This document shows, one piece after another, positions 18,022-26,717 of a stretch of DNA of 64,000 nt (position 1 is its first letter; each line of letters opens with the position of its first letter). The translations under genes and the position numbers were made by a program. The DNA is from Nostoc commune NIES-4072. GTDB lineage: Bacteria; Cyanobacteriota; Cyanobacteriia; Cyanobacteriales; Nostocaceae. The DNA is taken from NCBI RefSeq assembly GCF_003113895.1, contig NZ_BDUD01000002.1, forward strand, positions 124,001-188,000, given 5' to 3'. The notes below the pieces were generated by a model. It made no database searches and had not been told where the DNA came from. It saw only the letters and a list, made by a program, of their open reading frames with translations.

Positions 18022-18311
18022 ATCCCAATCAAACCCCCTTTCATTAAATCAGGTTGAAAGTCCTGTAACCCAAGGCTGGAAGGGGCTAAAGCTGAAATTG
18101 CAGCAAGGCATGGATTGCGCTGGCTCCTTCTACAATGAGTTAGTCTCCACAATCGGGGAGGCTGTCGGTGTTGCTGATGGGGAGCCTTACTGGAATGGGT
18201 ATCTGGGGCAGTGGCAGGTTTGGGTTAACTTCGCTTCGGGGTGCAAATCCGTGTTCTGTGATTGGTTGGTAGCGGTGTAGATCAGAGTAGTACACTATTC
18301 CTTCAATTCCA

Positions 18312-18533
18312 TTACTCTGAGTCGGTTATTGTGCAGATTCTGAGTTTGGGGCAAATAATCTCTCTTGCCAAGCCATTGAAAAAAACAATTGTGTGTTTGT
18401 TATCTTGTCCGTCGCTTAAAGTGACAAGTTTTGTTCTGCTCATTTTTTCCATCTCAGAGACGGTATTCTCAAAGAAATACGATTTATGTCCACAGTCGCA
18501 ATAAAATGATGATGGAAACACGGTTCTTGCCAT
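18312..18533 (-). CDS. Small hypothetical protein with a CxC motif
   Basis: 73 residues from Met at 18533 (MARTVFPSSFYCDCGHKSYF). The CDCGH motif near the N-terminus and one more cysteine (IICPKL) could bind a metal. The balanced composition and the absence of any overlap with another gene suggest it is real. It lies between a truncated rep copy and the Rpn nuclease. Function unknown. Confidence 0.45.
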   Translation of the reverse strand: MARTVFPSSFYCDCGHKSYFFENTVSEMEKMSRTKLVTLSDGQDNKHTIVFFNGLAREIICPKLRICTITDSE

Positions 18534-18600
18534 TTTAAAAGCCAGGATAAATACTCCAAATACTACCATGCTCTATGGGATAGATATCTAGGTCATGCTG

Positions 18601-19533
18601 TTATCCGGCTTGCTGGTTCAACCAAGCTTCTAAATCCGCCACTACAGAAAAATCTAATAACGCCTCTCCTAGAATAGACAATTGCTCAATAGATAATCCT
18701 CGAACTCGTTCAATCAAAGATGCATCAATTTCACCAAGACGACGATTTAGCTGACGTATAATTAAATCCTGTTGTCCTTCTTGTCTCCCTTGTTGTTTTC
18801 CTTCTTGTCTCCCTTCTTGTTTCCCTTCAAGTTTTGCTCTTTCACGGTCTTGCTGATAAAGTGGTTCTAATCGCATAATTAACTCCCTGTCATCTGATTC
18901 TAAATTTTGATTGACTCTTAAATTCTGGCGCAGGTTGTAAACTAATTCTAGCGTTGCTTGCTTGTATGGGTGATTCAATGGTAGCTTTGATAATTCCACA
19001 ATTGCCTGTGACTGCACACTTCCCCTGCCAAGAATTCTTAACCACAACGTTTCCGGTGTTTGTGGTAGTTGGTGAATAGCAACAACTGCTGTACGTAGAG
19101 CATCACCTAAAAAGTATACTCCTGGCAACCACCCGGATTTCTGATTAACGTTAAAGCTTGATAATAGTGCCGGGGATGCAGTTGGACTAAGAACCCATAG
19201 TTTCGGAATATCTGACTCCTGAAGTTTGGTTTTATTCGCTTTAGCGTCTCGTCGCAATAGAGCTTTTACTTCTAATAATTTTTGAATACAATCACAAATT
19301 TCGTCACCAGAAGCGGCATTCCGAAATGGTTCTAATATTGCTGGAAACTCTGTAAATCTTCCAAGTAGCCCTAGCACTTCTAAATTAGAGTTTTGCTGTG
19401 CTAAAGGAGTAAATAGCACATCAATTTCTTTGATCTCTCCTGATATTTTTGATGATGACTTTACTTCCCCATAAGGTTTTAATAGTTCTTCTAGATAATC
19501 TTTGGCAAATTCGTCATGTACAAATCGAGTCAT
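18601..19533 (-). CDS. Rpn-family PD-(D/E)XK nuclease-like protein with DUF4351
   Basis: 310 residues of the Rpn (recombination-promoting nuclease/putative transposase) type common in cyanobacteria. The N-terminus (FAKDYLEELLKPYG, then GEIKEIDVLF) matches the nuclease fold, with the acidic residues in EIDVLF. Residues 228-250 form a charged QEG/KQ-rich repeat typical of the group, and residues 255-305 are the DUF4351 helical domain (RRLGEIDASLIERVRGLS). In E. coli relatives promote RecA-independent recombination. The gene lies among rep fragments, and a recombination role would fit, but that link is inference. Confidence 0.8.
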   Translation of the reverse strand: MTRFVHDEFAKDYLEELLKPYGEVKSSSKISGEIKEIDVLFTPLAQQNSNLEVLGLLGRFTEFPAILEPFRNAASGDEICDCIQKLLEVKALLRRDAKANKTKLQESDIPKLWVLSPTASPALLSSFNVNQKSGWLPGVYFLGDALRTAVVAIHQLPQTPETLWLRILGRGSVQSQAIVELSKLPLNHPYKQATLELVYNLRQNLRVNQNLESDDRELIMRLEPLYQQDRERAKLEGKQEGRQEGKQQGRQEGQQDLIIRQLNRRLGEIDASLIERVRGLSIEQLSILGEALLDFSVVADLEAWLNQQAG

Positions 19534-19625
19534 TCAATTAGGTTATTAAGAATTAATTGGAAGTGATTAATAATATTTTATCTGTATTTACAACCCATTT
19601 TAATCACACCTCAAATTTAAGCCGA

Positions 19626-19690
19626 ATTCAGTCTGTTTCATGCTGTTTCGCAATCAGCCGACAGTTTGCGCTCAACAGTTATGGCGGTAT
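19626..19690 (+). pseudogene. Short remnant of a second-type rep gene
   Basis: About 60 bp match the helicase motif VI region of the second rep gene (near 50755-50812): FHAVSQSA, then CAQQLWRY after a one-base shift. It is fused directly to an unrelated gene fragment. Confidence 0.6.
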
Positions 19691-19805
19691 GGACGGACGG
19701 GCGAGGTTTGCTGCTCATACTGGGTTTGATGACCCAACAAGCCCACCAGATGCCCCAGCTAGAGAAAGTATTGAATTGCGGACGCTGGTTTTCTATCCTA
19801 CATAA
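19690..19805 (+). pseudogene. 3' end of a CmcJ/NvfI-like oxygenase gene
   Basis: The frame from 19690 reads MDGRARFAAHTGFDDP, then PPDAPARESIELRTLVFYP and stop. This is the C-terminal pattern of CmcJ/NvfI-family non-haem oxygenases. Only 38 residues remain, without the iron-binding part, so it is a non-functional fragment between two rep fragments. Confidence 0.5.
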
Positions 19806-20304
19806 GAATGATCACGGCTGGTATCCCAAACGGAGGATGCACTATTATTTGACACTGGGGCGGGAATTTCTGACAACCCGTGATGCACTCACGGGCCAAG
19901 GCACAATTGGAATTAGGGGAGAATTCGGTTTGGAAACCAGATTTTAACAAGGGCCAGTTATTACCTGCTATGTTGTTATTAGAAAATCTGAATCTGTTGC
20001 GGTTTCTTACGCCAGACGTTCAGTTGCGGGGGTCTGATGAGAAGATGCTGGAGTTTAAAGTGCTGGCTGTAAAGCATCGGCACGTTATCAAGAATTACTT
20101 GAATGTTAGTATCTCGGAAAAACTGACTCCGATAGCGATCGCTCAGAAACTACTTGGCAAAATTGATTTGAAATTGAATTACGTTGGTCGGTTGGGTAAG
20201 CGTGAAAACCGGGAGTGCGTTTATCAATTCGTGCCTGTTGATGATCAGCGTGATTCGATTTTTGGGCAGTGGTTCAATCGGGATGAATTATTTCAAAGTG
20301 AGTC

Positions 20305-20352
20305 GGTGTCAGTCACGAATAATATAAAGTTACAAACACCAGGTATTGACAC
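20305..20352 (+). repeat. Rep-linker inverted-repeat unit, copy 1 of 2
   Basis: Arms GGTGTCA and TGACAC, 48 bp, with AATAATATA between them, at the same place in the linker as in the other rep copies. Confidence 0.55.
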
Positions 20353-20385
20353 AACATCACTGTCCATATTCCACAATACTGAAGT

Positions 20386-20433
20386 GGTGTCAGGCACTAA
20401 TAATATAGTAAGAGCAACACCACTCAGTGACAC
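20386..20433 (+). repeat. Rep-linker inverted-repeat unit, copy 2 of 2
   Basis: Arms GGTGTCA and TGACAC, 48 bp, starting 81 bp after the first unit. Confidence 0.55.
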
Positions 20434-20832
20434 AGCACCACATACCCCAGAAAATATTGCGATTCTTGGATGGAAGGGGCTAAAGCTGAAATTGCAGCAA
20501 GGTTTGGACAGCACTGGTCAGTTCTACCAACAGCTAGTCTCCACAATCGGCAAAGCTATCGGTGTTGCTGATGGGGAGCCTTACTGGAATGGATATCTGG
20601 GGCAGTGGCAGGTTTGGGTTAACTTTGGAGGCGGCTGTACGGCTGTGGTGTGCGATTGGGTGGTGGTGGTGTAGGTCATTCTTCACAAAGCTCACGCCTA
20701 TTAATCACAGAGATTGCCTCTCTGGTAAAATAGCTTTAGTGTAGGTATTGCCCAAAAGCTATTGAGGTCAATTGGGTAAAAGTTGTACCCCAAGAAAAGT
20801 GTCGGTAAACATAGAGATTGTGCCGAAAATAG

Positions 20833-23121
20833 CTAACTACTGGTAGCAGCAACCACCTCAAATGCGATCGCCATTGCTGCCAGTTTTTTGGTATCAATAC
20901 CACGAACTCCATCAGGAAGTGCGATCCCTTCGACATTAATGGCGCCACGAGTCCCTGCATCTAAGTCATAAAGCAAACTATTGGTAATATCTAACACTTC
21001 ATTAGGAATGGCAACAGGCGCACTACGATTTTCTAGTCCCCTTGACTTAGCAATTGTTTGCAATGCTTTGAGAGAAGTTCGCAGAGGTGTTGTACTAGCA
21101 ACAATCAGGGCTTCAGATATTCCCAAAGGGTCACCAATGGTGAGTTTAAATCCATCATCAACCTGGGGAATTACCCGTTTTTGTTTAGCTTCTATTAATG
21201 CTGCATCTTCTGAGGCTGACCAATTATTGGGAAAGATGACTGTCATTTCTCCTTGTGCATCAATTACCAAAATACTAACGTAGAGAGAACTAGATTCGTT
21301 ATTTGCAATTTGGAAAGTAATCTCAGTTCCTATTGGTAATTTGGCTATACCAGAATCAGAATAATTGATCGGTTGTGCAGGCACTGGTTTATTTGTCTCT
21401 CCAGTTTGTTTGTTTACAGCACCGCGAATCGTGAAAGTTTCAGCAAGTAACTCGTTATTGTTGGCGATATTCATCGATGCGGTGACTGCAATCTGGGAGG
21501 TGTTAGTATTTCCCATTATTTGCTTGACAGTTCTGGCTGCTAACAGGGATTTTAACTTGGGTTGCAACCGCTTTACTGCCTCAGTTACTGTTTCGTTATT
21601 CTTACCAAAAGAGGCCGGAACTATTTGGTCTTGACTGGGTAAAAATAAACCATAACTACCTACGGTGGGGAGATTAACTATTAGTTGTTTCTGTAATTGT
21701 TGATGTTTTGCCTCAGTCATGCGCCCAAAAATATATTGCACCTCCAAAGTTCCCAAGGATTTGGGTTCAATGCGATTGATTACTCGTAATGCTTGTGTTG
21801 CCTGCTGGGTAGTATTCTTATCTAAGGAGTTATCTAGTCCAATTTTTAAAGTTAAACTGTTGGGAATGCTGCGGATACGTTCTTGTAATAGAGTTCCTGG
21901 TTGGATTGGGATTTGTGCCCTGGCAGTCGTTAGTAGTTTACCATTGGCAATTAATCCTTGGCGATCACCTAACTTTACCAATCCTCTTTCACCGCCTTTA
22001 GGATCTAAGACGGTTAAAATCATATCTTTTTTAAACGCTTCCAACCTTTGTGAATCTATGCCGCCGAGCCACAATTTCACTTGGTCTCCGTTGACTTGAG
22101 TGACCACAGCCTCTGCTGGGAGAGCCGAAAAGGAAGAGAAATAGATCGGTGCGTTGGTATTTTCTTTGCTAAAGTTTGTTTCTAATTGTGGATCTTGAAA
22201 GTTTCCTTGCTCTCTAGCTAGAATTTTTGTACTCCGAGCTACATTGATGATCGCTCTATTCACAGGTTCATTGCCACTTTGCTGCCATAGATATTGAGTT
22301 AATAAGTAGGTAAAGGCTCCGGCATAAAAGTCATCAAAAGCTGCATCGGCGGCGTATTGTTCACGTTTGGCGCTGGCAATGACCACTCCCTTAGCAACTC
22401 CTTTTCTGCGGCGTTCGATAAATTGTTGTTGTGAAAGTCCGAGTTTTTTTAACCATTGTTGCTGATAATCGAGTTCCGCTTGACTCGGTTGGAGGAGTGA
22501 ACTACCATCACGCGATCGCACCCGCAAATTTCCCCGTGTCCCACCTCCAGAATGACAGCTATCTAACACAACTGTAATGTTGTCTGTTTTCAGTGCAGAC
22601 ATCAATAAAAACAGCGTGTGTCCCATAATGTCTTGGACTGCGCCACCAACAACCGGATATCCTGGCGGTAATTGGCTATCTATGGGTACAAAAGTGCTGT
22701 TGAATCCATCTGGGGAATCGCGATCGCGATCTTCTACCCGTGAACCATGCCCGGAAAAGTGAAATACTACTACATCTCCAGGTTTCGCTTGTTTAATCAA
22801 ATGTTCTTCAAAGGCTGTGAGAATACCTTGACGGGTAGCTTGTTTATCGGTCAAGATGCGGATATCTTCTGATTTAAAGCCAAAGCGGTAAATTAATAAT
22901 TCTTTCTGCAACATTACGTCATTTACACAACCTTTTAAAGCTGAAATTGTACCAGAATACTCATTGATGCCCACCAGTAGCGCTAGTTTACGGGGTGGAC
23001 TTTGGGCGAGGACTTGGGCCATGCGTTCGCCCTGCTGCATAATATTCAACTGGCTTAAACCCAATGTTGCGAGAGTGGAAGCGGAAAATTGGAGAAGATG
23101 ACGACGTTTAATGTTAGACAT
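20833..23121 (-). CDS. Caspase-family (C14) peptidase with DUF4384-like C-terminus
   Basis: 762 residues. The N-terminus has a twin-arginine-like export signal (KRRHLLQFSASTLATLGL), so the protein may leave the cytoplasm. The p20-like caspase domain spans about residues 44-300, with catalytic His125 (HFSGHGSR) and Cys189 (LDSCHSGGG). The C-terminal part (residues about 560-680, NYSDSGIAKLPIGTEITFQIANN) resembles DUF4384. Orthocaspases of cyanobacteria cleave after arginine or lysine; that specificity is known for the family only. A conserved bipartite promoter motif lies about 45 bp upstream, shared with CHAT/TPR genes of this region, so it probably belongs to the same regulon. Confidence 0.88.
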   Translation of the reverse strand: MSNIKRRHLLQFSASTLATLGLSQLNIMQQGERMAQVLAQSPPRKLALLVGINEYSGTISALKGCVNDVMLQKELLIYRFGFKSEDIRILTDKQATRQGILTAFEEHLIKQAKPGDVVVFHFSGHGSRVEDRDRDSPDGFNSTFVPIDSQLPPGYPVVGGAVQDIMGHTLFLLMSALKTDNITVVLDSCHSGGGTRGNLRVRSRDGSSLLQPSQAELDYQQQWLKKLGLSQQQFIERRRKGVAKGVVIASAKREQYAADAAFDDFYAGAFTYLLTQYLWQQSGNEPVNRAIINVARSTKILAREQGNFQDPQLETNFSKENTNAPIYFSSFSALPAEAVVTQVNGDQVKLWLGGIDSQRLEAFKKDMILTVLDPKGGERGLVKLGDRQGLIANGKLLTTARAQIPIQPGTLLQERIRSIPNSLTLKIGLDNSLDKNTTQQATQALRVINRIEPKSLGTLEVQYIFGRMTEAKHQQLQKQLIVNLPTVGSYGLFLPSQDQIVPASFGKNNETVTEAVKRLQPKLKSLLAARTVKQIMGNTNTSQIAVTASMNIANNNELLAETFTIRGAVNKQTGETNKPVPAQPINYSDSGIAKLPIGTEITFQIANNESSSLYVSILVIDAQGEMTVIFPNNWSASEDAALIEAKQKRVIPQVDDGFKLTIGDPLGISEALIVASTTPLRTSLKALQTIAKSRGLENRSAPVAIPNEVLDITNSLLYDLDAGTRGAINVEGIALPDGVRGIDTKKLAAMAIAFEVVAATSS

Positions 23122-23165
23122 TATGATTTTATTTATATATTGGCTGAAGTTGCTTTAAAGGATTG

Positions 23166-23193
23166 TATCTCTGGGTTGTCTGAGGTTATGCAA
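23166..23193 (-). promoter_or_regulatory. Bipartite promoter-like motif upstream of the caspase gene
   Basis: Read on the minus strand: TTGCATAACC, 12 bases, GAGATA. It starts about 45 bp before the caspase start codon. The identical arrangement lies at 25485, 33564 and 39099. Confidence 0.6.
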
Positions 23194-23406
23194 AAACCAA
23201 CATTTTTATAAATCTTCCGCTTCGTTGCTATATATTTTAGATATAAATGTAAATTTTACCAGTTCGCTATTAGAGAATCGTTTTGACTCTCGGCAGCTAG
23301 TTAAAAGCGATCGCCTGACATGAACTAATAGAGAAATTCGGTCTGAAATACAATTTTGAGTAGTGGGGCAAGATGCAATTTATACTGCACGCCGGAGGTA
23401 AACTAA

Positions 23407-23694
23407 ATGTCAGTAACCGCAGCAAAATGGACTTTGGAAGAATACCACCACATGATTAAGGCGGGCATTTTAGACGATCGCCAGGTTGAGTTATTGAGAG
23501 GAGAAATAGTTGAAATCTTCGCAGAAGGGGAACCCCACGCCTATTCTAGAAATGAAGCTGGAGAATACTTAGCAAAATTATTAGGTGATCAGGCTAAAGT
23601 CCGCCAAGACAGTCCGATTACCTTACCTAATAACTCTGAACCAGAACCAGATATTGCTGTTGTCCAAAATCTCGGACGAGAATATCGTTTTCAT
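23407..23694 (+). pseudogene. 5' half of a Uma2-family nuclease gene, truncated by IS66
   Basis: The first 96 codons match the Uma2 (PD-(D/E)XK, DUF820) family: WTLEEYHHMIKAGILDDRQVELLRGE, then EPEPDIAVVQNLGREYRF. The similarity stops exactly at 23694, where the IS66 end begins, and a few foreign codons follow to a stop. The catalytic second half is absent, so it is inactive. A complete relative is at 25709. Confidence 0.85.
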
Positions 23695-25243
23695 GTAAGG
23701 ATTCAGGTCTAATATTTAGGAAGCAGGGATGGGACAGACAAATAATTATTGGAATTAGCCAGCAGTGCTTGTGCAAAAAAATCAATCACAGACCGACTTT
23801 GACGACGGCAGGTTTGCACTACCGTCAACAGATGGGCAGTGTGTTTAAACCTGTCCATTGATCGGGAACCACCACTAACCTTACGTTTGGTCACAGCCAA
23901 ACGCAGCGATCGCTCGGCCTGATTGTTATCAGGAGGGATTTCAGGATTGTCAAGAAAATACCACCATTGACTTGCTTTATCACGCAAAGAACGTAAAAGG
24001 TGGCCAGCTGTAGCTCCTGCTTTGTCAATCCACTGATTGAGCGAGGAGTGCAACTTGGATTTGAATTGATTGACCCAATCGTTATAACTACTTGAATCAA
24101 GAGTCTTAAACCCGAAGAGCATAACTGCTAAAAGCTTCATCAATTAAATCAACAAAAGCTTCACCGATAGCTTGGTTGTGAAGACCTGGAAGTATAATTA
24201 GTTTTTTGAAGTGACGACGTAGATGAGCCAAACATTTCTGTTGGTCAGCCACTGCATAACCATTGTAAACACTAAAATCGTCGCTGCTGAGTACCCCTGT
24301 ATATTTAGCCCCTAAAATTGTTTCTAATTCGGATCGTGAGCGAGTATCAGCTGCTGTAAATAAACAGAAATCAGAATTAGCAACTACCCACAACCATTCT
24401 TTGATTCCTTTGACTGACCAAGGTGTTTCATCTACATGGATGTTAGGTTGGGTTTGTTTTACCCAATTACTTAATTCAATAATGCTTGGTTCAATTGCTT
24501 GAGTAATTCGTTCATTGGTGGCGACTAAAGTTCCTAACCCAATTTCAATTTGCCCCAGTTCCCACAACATTTCTTGCTGTTTTTCATAGGGCATGTGTGC
24601 ATAATTGTTTACCCATCCCAAGAACGCCTGTAATCTAACTCCTAAATCTTGCCCTGGAACGATATCTGGCGACCATGAGGCTGTTTGTATATTTCCACAG
24701 CATTCACACACGCACGTCTGACGTTGATACTCCACTATTTCAATGGGACGTTCCACTAATTGCGCTACAGACTGTTTTTCTATTTTTACTGCCACGGTCG
24801 CAAATGCTTTTTGACCGCAATAAACACAATCTTCTGGACGTAAGATTTCATAACGATCTACTCTGCCAAAACCAGAGCGCGTTTTTCCTCGATGCCCTGG
24901 TTGTCCTCCTGGTTTCCTTTTCGGAGCCTCACTCTCAAGAAGTTTATCCTGCTGCTTGTTCTCTGTTTTTTTGAGGATATCTCCCGATGGTGGTTTCGAT
25001 GATGTTTTACTATTCTATTTCTCTACTGACCTTGAGTTTCTCTAGTTCTTGTTCTAGTTTTAAAATTCTGGAGTTTAGTTTCTCTGTAGCGATCGCCTGC
25101 TCGACAATGATATCCACCAGTTGTTCCGGAGCCAACTGGAGAAGGGTTTCACGCTCTAGTTTCAGAGGCAGGTCTTTTTCCATAATTGTGATAGTCCGCC
25201 TTAGATGTCACACTTGTCAATACCCCTTGACCTGAATCCTTAC
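23695..25243 (-). mobile_element. IS66-family insertion sequence, degenerate
   Basis: The terminal inverted repeats GTAAGGATTCAGGTC (23695) and its complement (ending 25243) begin with the GTAAG typical of IS66 elements. Length 1549 bp. Flanking bases are not duplicated (left ...GTTTTCAT, right GTAATGCT), although IS66 elements normally make an 8-bp duplication. Truncated genes lie on both sides, which points to recombination or deletion after insertion. Confidence 0.85.
23709..25183 (-). pseudogene. IS66-family transposase, frameshifted
   Basis: Pieces of one DDE transposase in order: an N-terminal coiled segment (LNSRILKLEQELEKL) from ATG 25183, a frameshift near 25015, SKTSSKPPSGDILKK, a zinc-binding part (CVYCG, CVCECCG), and the catalytic core with HVDETPW and SSDDFSVYNGY. 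A second frameshift follows near 24115, before the C-terminal NNQAERSLRLAVTKRKVSGG. Two shifts make it inactive. It has no accessory TnpA/TnpB genes, as in several short IS66-group elements. Confidence 0.85.
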
Positions 25244-25442
25244 GTAATGCTTCTTTATATTGACTGTTATGAAACTGCTCATTACCTTGCTGAAACAGTC
25301 GGTCTGCTTCAACTTTGTGGTCTGCTGGTGTTTGCGCCAATACCTGCGACGCTTGGAATAGTGGAGGCAAATTTGCAATCGGCAGTGAAACAGTCAAGAT
25401 GAGAGTGGTCAATGCAGTTAAACTAAGTTTGCGATCGCGCAT
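25244..25442 (-). pseudogene. 5' fragment of a secreted TPR (CHAT-type) gene, cut by IS66
   Basis: It begins MRDRKLSLTALTTLILTV with a signal peptide ending VLAQT, then the start of a TPR (ADRLFQQGNEQFHNSQYKEAL), like the N-termini of the CHAT-TPR proteins at 28.9 and 36.8 kb. The coding sequence ends at the IS66 boundary. It still has the shared upstream promoter motif. Confidence 0.8.
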
Positions 25443-25484
25443 AGATTTTAGAGTTAGGGGTAAAGCAGGAAGTCTAAGGAGATA

Positions 25485-25512
25485 TATCTCTCACCTGCTG
25501 AAGGATATGCAA
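25485..25512 (-). promoter_or_regulatory. Bipartite promoter-like motif upstream of the truncated TPR gene
   Basis: Minus strand: TTTGCATATCC, 12 bases, GAGATATAT, about 40 bp before the start codon. One base differs from the other three in the first half (TATCC for TAACC). Confidence 0.55.
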
Positions 25513-25708
25513 ATTAGATTTACTGTGCAAGAGTCAACAAAAGCGATGGTCAACAGCTTGGTTTGTGACAAATCCGGGTGTGAGTGTATTGTAAATCAAG
25601 GTGTCTCACCCGTTTTACAAGAAAAATTAGCGATCGCAAGATGGGCAATAGCCAATGGATACAGATGGTAAACTGGAAAGTACATAACAGTTAAATCGGT
25701 GATGTCCC

Positions 25709-26398
25709 ATGAACGTTGTCACACCAAAGCGATTCACTATTGACGAATATCATCGGCTGATTGAACTGGAATTTCTCAAGGAGAGCGATCGCATTGAATT
25801 GATTCGCGGAGAACTAATTGAGATGGTAGCCAAAGGCACACCTCATACATTTTGCACAACTCGACTTTGTAGACAACTGGATCGATTGCTAGGCGATCGG
25901 GTTGTTGTGCGTTGTCAAGAGCCAATCATACTACCATCAGATAGTGAACCTGAACCAGATGTAGCGATCGCACGAGGAAATGAGACTGACTATCTTCCCC
26001 ATCATCCCTATCCTGAAGATATTTTTTTAGTGATTGAAATTTCAGACTCAACCCTAAATTACGACCAAACAACAAAGTTAGAAATCTACGCAGAAGCAGG
26101 AATTGCTGATTATTGGATTGTCAACTTAAATGTTCGCCAGCTTGAGCGTTACAGCCAACCGTATCAAAATGCTCAAGGTGAATTCAATTATCTCAGCAAG
26201 CAGATATCTTTGCCCCATCAGTCAGTAGCGATTCCTGGATTTGAAGATGTCTTATTAGACTTGAGTAGAATTTTTCCCACGGTTGTAGGCAGGGCAAACG
26301 CATCTAAATTACTCTTGATTACAACGAGGGTTAAGAACAAACCAAAAAATCAGGATTTCGGGTTTAATTATTTTTTAAGCCCCAAAGCGATCGCCTAA
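25709..26398 (+). CDS. Uma2-family (DUF820) restriction-endonuclease-like protein
   Basis: 229 residues with the complete Uma2 signature: FTIDEYHRLIELEFLKE, DRIELIRGELIEMVAKGTPH, SEPEPDVAIARG, and the catalytic core DIFLVIEISDSTLNYD followed by KLEIYAEAGIADYWIVNL. The acidic residues and the K-x-x-x-Y-A motif of the PD-(D/E)XK fold are present, so it may be active. These proteins are abundant in cyanobacteria and their substrates are unknown. The last 40 residues (after GFEDVLLDLSRIF) look like an added tail and end in a HIP1 site. Confidence 0.88.
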   Translation: MNVVTPKRFTIDEYHRLIELEFLKESDRIELIRGELIEMVAKGTPHTFCTTRLCRQLDRLLGDRVVVRCQEPIILPSDSEPEPDVAIARGNETDYLPHHPYPEDIFLVIEISDSTLNYDQTTKLEIYAEAGIADYWIVNLNVRQLERYSQPYQNAQGEFNYLSKQISLPHQSVAIPGFEDVLLDLSRIFPTVVGRANASKLLLITTRVKNKPKNQDFGFNYFLSPKAIA

Positions 26399-26717
26399 AA
26401 TTTTCGCAATAAGCAAGAGTTAATGACATTATTTTTAAGCCTATTGAGAATAGACTTTGCTTATTGACATGATGCGGCCGCCCTGCGGTTGTAGGTGGTT
26501 AGTCGTAGGTTGAGCAAAACCCAATCTAATCTACAAAAAATGGCGAAGGTATTCTTAGAAAATAGAGCTAATTATTGTGAGAGCGTTGAAAATCAAGATA
26601 TCTCATTTGTTGTGTCGGAAAATTCAGCGATCGCAAGATATTTTTGACTTGTAAATGAGTTTAATACTTGTGAACGAACCTTTGGCGTTGTGGAAATTTA
26701 TTCAAACCATAACCCTC
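26399..26717. other. Intergenic region without a recognised gene
   Basis: Nothing coding is seen. A stretch near 26579-26641 is about 70 percent similar to 25580-25642 on the other side of the Uma2 gene, both ending in a HIP1 site; this may be a diverged flanking repeat. Confidence 0.35.

Larger units (their letters stand above)
16951..18280 (+). pseudogene. 5'-truncated CyRepA1 copy (C-terminal 40 percent)
   Basis: From 16951 the sequence follows the first rep gene from its position 3308 onward (SQHVAT.ANIALLSAADN). The reading frame stays open to the end (WNGYLGQWQVWVNF), and an upstream ATG at 16901 could give a 459-residue protein. The DUF3854 and helicase motifs are gone, so it cannot initiate replication by itself. 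It keeps the linker with two inverted-repeat units and the small C-terminal domain, so it could still bind DNA and interfere with the full-length protein. The open frame suggests recent truncation or selection. Confidence 0.8.
19806..20674 (+). pseudogene. CyRepA1 3' fragment with a frameshift
   Basis: Matches the first rep gene from about 3755 to its end. The first 25 codons (HGWYP...LTLGREFLTTRDA) are in a different frame from the rest; a one-base shift near 19888 separates them. After it the frame is open to the usual WNGYLGQWQVWVNF ending. It carries two linker inverted-repeat units. No helicase or DUF3854 part remains. Confidence 0.8.

Noticed and set aside
25315..25671. Plus-strand frame of 118 codons across the promoter of the truncated TPR gene
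   Set aside because: It is antisense to the signal-peptide region and the promoter motif and lacks a ribosome site; the end (AIARWAIANGYRW) may be a diverged repeat but is not a convincing gene.
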